NCBI GenBank assembly: GCA_902490355.1
Contig: CABUDN010000084.1
Coordinates: 1-10,949, forward strand
DNA: 10,949 bases
Reading direction: 5' to 3'
DNA from: an uncultured Oscillibacter sp.
GTDB lineage: Bacteria > Bacillota > Clostridia > Oscillospirales > Oscillospiraceae
The stretch's first letter is position 1; each line of letters starts with the position of its first letter. Below, piece by piece: positions 7,076 through 10,949 of this stretch. Below the pieces are notes generated by a model. It worked only from the letters and a program-made list of their open reading frames with translations, was not told the DNA's origin and ran no database searches. The position numbers and the translations under genes are program-made.

Positions 7076-7893
7076 GCCTGTTCTGCTGTCCTGTCTGCGG
7101 CGAGCCTCTGACCCGGGAAGAGCGCGTCTACCGCTGTCCCAGCCGGCACAGTTTCGACATCGCCCGGGAGGGCTACACCTATCTGCTGCCGCCCAATCAA
7201 AAGCACTCCGCCGCCCCCGGCGACGACAAGGGCATGGCCGCCGCCCGGCGGGATTTCCTCTCCAAAGGGTATTATGCCCCGCTGTTGAATACACTCTGTA
7301 ATGAAATTTTGGCCCGTTCCGGCCCGGAAGCGGCGATTTTGGACACCGGATGCGGGGAGGGCTACTACACCGCCGGGATCTATCAGGCCCTGACGGCGGC
7401 GGGCCGGCGGCCCCGGATGGCGGGCACCGATATCTCCAAGGCCATCCTCCGTTACGCCGCCCGGCGGGAAAAGGGCGTGGAATTCGCCGTGGCCTCCTCC
7501 TTCCATCTGCCCTTGGCGGACGGTGCGGCGGACGTGCTGCTGGACTGTTTTTCTCCCCTGGCCCTGGAGGAGTTTCGCCGGGTACTGCGCCCCGGCGGCG
7601 TATTCCTGTATGTAGTCCCCGCGGCGGACCACCTCTGGCAGCTCAAGGAGGTCCTCTACGACCAGCCCTATGCCAACGAGGAGAAGGAAACGCCCTATGA
7701 GGGCTTTGCCTACGAGGCCATCGTCCCGGTGGAGGACACCATCACCCTGCCCTGCCAGGCGGACATCCAGGCCCTGTTCCAGATGACGCCCTACTACTGG
7801 AAAACACCCCGGGAGGGCGCCGCCCGTCTGGCCGCCCTGGAGACCCTCACCACCCGGATTTCCTTCCGCGTCCACATCTTCCGGCGGGTGTGA
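7072..7893 (+). CDS. rlmA: 23S rRNA (guanine-N1)-methyltransferase, RlmA family
   Basis: RlmA enzymes use SAM to methylate N1 of a guanine in helix 35 of 23S rRNA, near the exit tunnel. RlmA(I) modifies G745 in Gram-negatives. RlmA(II)/TlrB modifies G748 in Gram-positives, where it affects binding of some macrolides and ketolides. The 273-residue product is close in length to E. coli RlmA. It shows the N-terminal zinc finger C6, C9, C22, H26 (CPVC...CPSRH) followed by FDIAREGYTYLLP, then KHSAAPGDDKGMAAARRDFL, the SAM motif LDTGCGEGYYT (from 90), LRPGGVF and the C-terminal QMTPYYW. Host phylogeny suggests G748, but this is not proven. The start overlaps the MATE stop by four bases, with GGGGGGT just upstream, so translation is coupled. 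A strong terminator follows. Confidence 0.92.
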   Translation: MSLFCCPVCGEPLTREERVYRCPSRHSFDIAREGYTYLLPPNQKHSAAPGDDKGMAAARRDFLSKGYYAPLLNTLCNEILARSGPEAAILDTGCGEGYYTAGIYQALTAAGRRPRMAGTDISKAILRYAARREKGVEFAVASSFHLPLADGAADVLLDCFSPLALEEFRRVLRPGGVFLYVVPAADHLWQLKEVLYDQPYANEEKETPYEGFAYEAIVPVEDTITLPCQADIQALFQMTPYYWKTPREGAARLAALETLTTRISFRVHIFRRV

Positions 7894-7923
7894 CCCCCCA
7901 AGCATTGCGCAAACCCAAATACC

Positions 7924-7959
7924 AAGCCCCCGGGTCCAAATGGACCCGGGGGCTTTCTG
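7924..7959. terminator. Terminator ending the desulfurase-MATE-rlmA operon
   Basis: A perfect 14-bp stem (AAGCCCCCGGGTCC, 7924-7937; partner 7942-7955) with loop AAAT, then TTCT. It is very stable with a short U-tract. It sits 31 bases after the rlmA stop. On the minus strand the stem is followed by GGTATTTGG, so it might also stop transcripts arriving from the convergent hydrolase gene, though less convincingly. Confidence 0.85.
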
Positions 7960-8014
7960 CCGTCCGGCATCATAAGTATCCGGCTCTCTGCGCGTGCCCC
8001 TGCCGGGGCACACT

Positions 8015-8614
8015 TCAGAACACGGGCACCACCACGCCCTGGGTCTGAGGCGTCACAGCAAAGCTCTGGCCGCTCAGGCGGCAGACCGACGGCCACAGGG
8101 CCAAAAACGGCTCCACCCCCGCCACATTGGGCAGGCCGTAGGGTGCGTGGCGGTAGTGCATGGGCACCACGAACCGGGGTCCGATGGCATCGCAGGCGGC
8201 CTTGGCACCCTGGGCATCCACGGTATACACGCCGCCCACCGGCACCAGCACGCCGTCCACCGTCCCGATCTGCGCCAGCAGCTCCGGCGTCAGGGCGTGA
8301 CCCAGGTCTCCCAGGTGAGCCACCGACACCCCGCCGGCGGTGAACACCCGAATCCTGTTGGGCCCCCGGAGGGCGCCGTGCTGATCGTCATGAAAGCAGG
8401 GAATCTCCCGCACAGTAAAGGGCGTTTCCCGGGGCGGCAGCAGCTGCACACACTCCACTGCGTTGTGGTCAAAATGGCCGTGACTGCAATACACCGCATG
8501 GGCCTCCACCGCCAGCGGCGGGTAGCCCTCCACCCCGGTGTAGGGGTCTGTCACGATCCGGTATCCGTCCTGTTCCAGCAAAAAGCAGGCGTGTCCCAAC
8601 CAGGTGATCTCCAT
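8015..8614 (-). CDS. MBL-fold metal-dependent hydrolase, UPF0173/UlaG-like
   Basis: A 199-residue metallo-beta-lactamase-fold protein, predicted cytosolic and two-metal. It opens with MEITWLGHACFLLE and TDPY, typical of the UPF0173/UlaG-like branch. The metal motif is H45-x-H47-x-D49-H50 (SHGHFDH). Later candidate ligands are H75 in HDDQHG, D103 in HLGDLGH and H153 in PMHYR. The substrate is unknown; named relatives include a lactonase and proteins with no assigned activity. The ATG at 8614 is chosen because AAAGGAGG (plus-strand 8623-8630) is eight bases upstream and the protein then begins like its family. The open frame continues upstream through a terminator hairpin and is not coding there. 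It lies downstream of the DUF4349 gene and may depend on read-through. Confidence 0.88.
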   Translation of the reverse strand: MEITWLGHACFLLEQDGYRIVTDPYTGVEGYPPLAVEAHAVYCSHGHFDHNAVECVQLLPPRETPFTVREIPCFHDDQHGALRGPNRIRVFTAGGVSVAHLGDLGHALTPELLAQIGTVDGVLVPVGGVYTVDAQGAKAACDAIGPRFVVPMHYRHAPYGLPNVAGVEPFLALWPSVCRLSGQSFAVTPQTQGVVVPVF

Positions 8615-8637
8615 TCCATAGGCCTCCTTTTGATTGT

Positions 8638-8677
8638 AAAAAATGAAGCGGACAGGCAATCCTGTCCGCTTCATTTT
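8638..8677 (-). terminator. Terminator of the DUF4349 gene
   Basis: A perfect 17-bp inverted repeat (AAAATGAAGCGGACAGG, 8640-8656; partner 8661-8677) with a four-base loop. Read on the minus strand it follows the DUF4349 stop at once and ends in TTTTTT (8643-8638), a classic intrinsic terminator. The hydrolase ribosome-binding site begins about eight bases beyond it. Confidence 0.88.
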
Positions 8678-8678
8678 A

Positions 8679-9644
8679 TCAGGTTTGGGGCGGTTTGTCA
8701 TCGGGTTTGTCGGCTTGTTTCGTCCGCCCGGGCAGCTTCAAGCCCTGCCGGCGTCTCAGCCGGAGCACAACCACCACGATCACTGCCAGCAGCAAAATCC
8801 ACATCCAGCCGTAGGCCAGAGCCACCACCAGGCTCTCCATTCCCGTCAAAAAGCCCCGCCAGCCGCCGGCAAAGGCATTGCCCAGCCTCTGGGCAAATCC
8901 GGCAGGCGTCTGCTGCACCGTGGAGAGCTGGTAGACCTCATTGAGGGTAATGTACACGGTGGCGTAATCCACCATGGAATCATAGTGCTGCAGGGAGCCG
9001 CTGAGCCGGTCAATGGACTCCTGGGTCTCGGAGATGGCGGACTCAATGGTGATGATGTCCTCCATATTCTCCGCCTGCTCCAGCAGGGCCTGGAGCCGCT
9101 CCAGCTTGACGCGCTGGGTGGTCAGCCGCCCCTGGACGTCGTAATAGGCCTCGCTGACATCATCCTGGGTGGTGTTGCGCCACGTCTCGTGGCACAGCGT
9201 TCCGGCCTGGTCCAAAAAGGCGCCGTACTGATCCGCCGGAACCCGAATGGTGTAGTTGGCCCAGCGGTAGTCGCTGCCCCGGTCCGCCACGGTGCTGGAC
9301 TCGTAATAGCCGCCCATCCGCTCCGTCAGCTCCGCCAGGTCCGCCACCGCCTGGTCAAAGTCCGTGGTCTCCAGCTCCAGCTCCGCCCGGTGGATCATTT
9401 TGCGCTCCTGGACGGCGCCGCTGTCCCCGGTCTCTCCGGTGTCCGTCTCCGCCGCCTCCTCCACCGCTGCCGGCATGGCAGTGCCGTTGCTCATTCCGTA
9501 GCCGCCCGCAGAGTCCGCCGAGTCCGCCATGGACACCGATGCCGTTGCCTCTGCCGCTGTGTCAGCGGAGGCTCCGCAGCCTGCCAGAGCCAGGACCATC
9601 CACACCGCCAGTACCGCCGCGGCCCATCGTCTGCCTCGCTTCAT
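8679..9644 (-). CDS. DUF4349-type lipoprotein with C-terminal membrane anchor
   Basis: A 321-residue envelope protein. Residues 1-23 form a lipoprotein signal with positive MKRGRR, a hydrophobic core and the lipobox LAGC (C23). Residues 24-80 are a low-complexity Ala/Ser/Thr/Asp/Glu linker. The DUF4349 body follows from about residue 82 (KMIHRAELELET...), with conserved-looking ERMGGYYES, RVPADQYGAFLD and DVSEAYYDVQGRL, then a predicted coiled coil (about 170-220). Near the end are a transmembrane helix (about 270-293) and a basic cytoplasmic tail (LRLRRR...). The protein would be fixed to the membrane at both ends with the body outside. Family function is unknown to me; a sensory or envelope role is only a guess. 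GGAGG lies eight bases before the ATG. I found no convincing promoter in the 200 bases upstream. Its own terminator follows the stop. Confidence 0.85.
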   Translation of the reverse strand: MKRGRRWAAAVLAVWMVLALAGCGASADTAAEATASVSMADSADSAGGYGMSNGTAMPAAVEEAAETDTGETGDSGAVQERKMIHRAELELETTDFDQAVADLAELTERMGGYYESSTVADRGSDYRWANYTIRVPADQYGAFLDQAGTLCHETWRNTTQDDVSEAYYDVQGRLTTQRVKLERLQALLEQAENMEDIITIESAISETQESIDRLSGSLQHYDSMVDYATVYITLNEVYQLSTVQQTPAGFAQRLGNAFAGGWRGFLTGMESLVVALAYGWMWILLLAVIVVVVLRLRRRQGLKLPGRTKQADKPDDKPPQT

Positions 9645-9767
9645 GGTAATTCCCTCCTTTTTTCTGTTTCATCCAATGTCTTCCATTCTGCTATTCATAT
9701 AGACGACAACGGATCAAAAAGGTTCCGCGGCTTCCTTGCTTTCTGCCGTGCTTTTCCCCGGCCCGGC

Positions 9768-9796
9768 TTGCCTTTTTCTTCCGGCCGCGCTACAAT
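9768..9796 (+). promoter_or_regulatory. SigA-type promoter of the hydroxy-acid oxidase-like gene
   Basis: TTGCCT (9768-9773), a 17-bp spacer and TACAAT (9791-9796). The predicted start is near 9803, giving a leader of about 42 bases to the GTG. The rest of the 200-base gap to the DUF4349 gene (9645-9844) shows only ribosome-binding sites and no recognisable operator. Confidence 0.6.
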
Positions 9797-9844
9797 AAGA
9801 GCATCCATTTTTTGCGAATTGCATCGATATCGGAGGGAATTATC

Positions 9845-10864
9845 GTGACGTATCAGGAAGTTCTGGAAAACGCCCGTACCTGCATGGGGCCCTACTGCAA
9901 ATCCTGCCCCGCCTGCAACGGCCTGGCCTGCCGCAATACCATCCCCGGCCCCGGGGCCAAGGGCATCGGCACCGGCTTCATCCGCAACTATCAAAAGTGG
10001 CAGGAGCTGTGCGTGAACATGGACACCATCTGTGAAAATAAGCCCGTGGACACCACCTTCACCCTCTTCGGCCGGACTGTGTCTTTGCCGGTATTTGCCG
10101 CGCCGGTTGGCGCCATGACGCTCCACTACGGCGACAAGTACGACGATCTCCAGTATAACGACATTCTGGTCCCGGCCTGTGCCCAGGCCGGCATCGCCGC
10201 CTTCACCGGCGACGGCACCAATCCCGCTGTGATGCAGGGTGCCGCCCAGGCCCTGCAGAAGGCCGGCGGCTGCGGTGTGCCCACCATCAAGCCCTGGAAC
10301 ATGGACACCATTCGGGAAAAGCTGAACCTGGTCAAGGCCGCCGATCCCTTTGCCATCGCCATGGACATCGACGCGGCGGGTCTGCCCTTCCTGAAGAACA
10401 TGACGCCTCCCGCCGGCAGCAAGACCGTGGAGGAGCTGCGCCAGATCGTCCAGTGGGCGGAAAAGCCCTTCATCCTCAAGGGCATCATGACCGTAGAGGG
10501 CGCCCGCAAGGCTCTGGAAGCCGGCGCCGCCGGCATCGTGGTCTCCAACCACGGCGGCCGGGTGCTGGACCAGTGCCCCGCCACCGCTGAGGTGCTCCCC
10601 GCCATCGTGGACGCCGTGGGCGGCAAGATGACCGTGCTGGTGGACGGCGGCATCCGCTCCGGCATGGATGTGTTCAAGGCCCTGGCGCTGGGCGCCGACG
10701 CGGTGCTCATCGGCCGTCCCTTCGTGAACATGGTCTACGGCGGCGGCGCTGAGGGCGTTCAGGTCTATGTGGACAAGCTCCGCGCCGAACTCACCGACAC
10801 CATGGCCATGTGCGGTGCCCACTCCCTGGCGGAAATCCGCCGTTCCATGCTCTTCGGTTACTAA
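9845..10864 (+). CDS. FMN-dependent alpha-hydroxy-acid oxidizing protein
   Basis: A 339-residue TIM-barrel flavoprotein of the (S)-2-hydroxy-acid oxidase/lactate dehydrogenase family, which oxidises 2-hydroxy acids to 2-oxo acids with FMN. Visible residues are the FMN-contacting K212 (ILKGI), the catalytic H236 with R239 and D242 in SNHGGRVLD, and the phosphate-binding VDGGIRSGMDVFKALALGADAVLIGRP (R271). The N-terminus is unusual. Five cysteines (C13, C18, C21, C24, C29; C-x4-C-x2-C-x2-C-x4-C) precede PGPGAKG, suggesting a metal or Fe-S site of unknown role. The GTG at 9845 is chosen because GGAGGG (9832-9837) is seven bases upstream. The longer frame from a TTG at 9812 would place that ribosome site inside the coding sequence. 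It has its own promoter and no visible partner gene. The substrate and electron acceptor are unknown; in an anaerobe, oxygen is unlikely. Confidence 0.88.
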   Translation: MTYQEVLENARTCMGPYCKSCPACNGLACRNTIPGPGAKGIGTGFIRNYQKWQELCVNMDTICENKPVDTTFTLFGRTVSLPVFAAPVGAMTLHYGDKYDDLQYNDILVPACAQAGIAAFTGDGTNPAVMQGAAQALQKAGGCGVPTIKPWNMDTIREKLNLVKAADPFAIAMDIDAAGLPFLKNMTPPAGSKTVEELRQIVQWAEKPFILKGIMTVEGARKALEAGAAGIVVSNHGGRVLDQCPATAEVLPAIVDAVGGKMTVLVDGGIRSGMDVFKALALGADAVLIGRPFVNMVYGGGAEGVQVYVDKLRAELTDTMAMCGAHSLAEIRRSMLFGY

Positions 10865-10949
10865 GTCCGAACACCCCACCTCCATTTCCGGCCTTACGAA
10901 TGCAGGAGTGGCAGGCGCGGATTTATTTATCGGGGTCATGCCGGAAGAA
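10865..10949. other. Non-coding right edge, nothing recognised
   Basis: Eighty-five bases after the last stop. An imperfect repeat (CCACCTCC near 10876 with GGAGTGG near 10905) could form a weak hairpin, but the loop is long and no U-tract follows. No ribosome-binding site or gene start is convincing before the edge. Confidence 0.4.

Noticed and set aside
5687..7893. MATE-rlmA as a mobile antibiotic-resistance cassette
   Set aside because: Codon use and GC match the neighbours, no integrase, IS end or repeat flanks it, and both families are common chromosomal genes.
7994..8011. Seven-bp hairpin GTGCCCC/GGGGCAC just after the hydrolase stop
   Set aside because: It is short and lacks a U-tract on either strand. 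It may be chance in GC-rich DNA, so it is not called as a terminator.
8633..8659. Possible minus-strand promoter for the MBL hydrolase: TTGCCT (8659-8654) and TACAAT (8638-8633)
   Set aside because: The spacer is only 15 bp, and the predicted start near 8626 would fall within the ribosome-binding site (8630-8623), leaving no usable leader.
10900..10949. Open frame starting ATG at 10900 and running off the right edge (MQEWQARIYLSG...)
   Set aside because: There is no ribosome-binding site, only 16 codons are visible, and there is no recognisable similarity.
1..10949. CRISPR array, tRNA, rRNA, toxin-antitoxin pair, phage or defence island
   Set aside because: No regularly spaced repeats, tRNA-like folds, or hallmark proteins were seen on either strand, apart from the unexplained 57-base left edge.

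Overview
The window is chromosomal DNA with high GC content and strong GC3 codon bias. The protein families and their best remembered relatives point to a Gram-positive, anaerobic clostridial bacterium of the Oscillospiraceae type (Flavonifractor/Oscillibacter-like). This rests on the Bacillota-style AAGGAGG ribosome-binding sites, the MtaB, RlmA and DUF4349 proteins, and the clostridial 2-hydroxy-acid oxidase-like protein. The assignment is inference, because no rRNA or marker search was possible.

Layout, left to right. (1) Positions 1-57 are AT-rich and unlike everything else. They run directly into a recG gene (+) that lacks its first ~60-70 codons. (2) After a strong terminator, a small four-helix membrane protein (+) has its own promoter and converges on yfbR (-), sharing a bidirectional terminator with it. 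(3) mtaB and yfbR form a tight two-gene operon (-). (4) A compact intergenic region with two face-to-face promoters separates mtaB from a (+) operon of cysteine desulfurase, MATE exporter and rlmA, which ends in a 14-bp terminator hairpin. (5) Two (-) genes follow: a DUF4349 lipoprotein, then an MBL-fold hydrolase downstream of it, separated by a 17-bp hairpin terminator. (6) A (+) gene for an FMN-dependent alpha-hydroxy-acid oxidase-like protein with its own promoter closes the window.

Functional reading. Most genes are housekeeping: recombination and fork repair (RecG), nucleotide pool cleaning (YfbR), tRNA and rRNA modification (MtaB, RlmA) and sulfur mobilisation (cysteine desulfurase). 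The strongest thematic link is the divergent pair mtaB and cysteine desulfurase. MtaB is a sulfur-inserting radical-SAM enzyme with Fe-S clusters, and the desulfurase is the kind of enzyme that supplies that sulfur. The -10 boxes of both genes lie inside one short mirrored segment, so transcription of the two is probably coupled or competing.

I see no CRISPR array, complete mobile element, tRNA, rRNA or defence cassette. I see no convincing undescribed multi-gene system. The observations most worth a second look are the recG breakpoint at the left edge, the face-to-face mtaB/desulfurase promoters, and the Cys-rich N-terminus of the hydroxy-acid oxidase-like protein.
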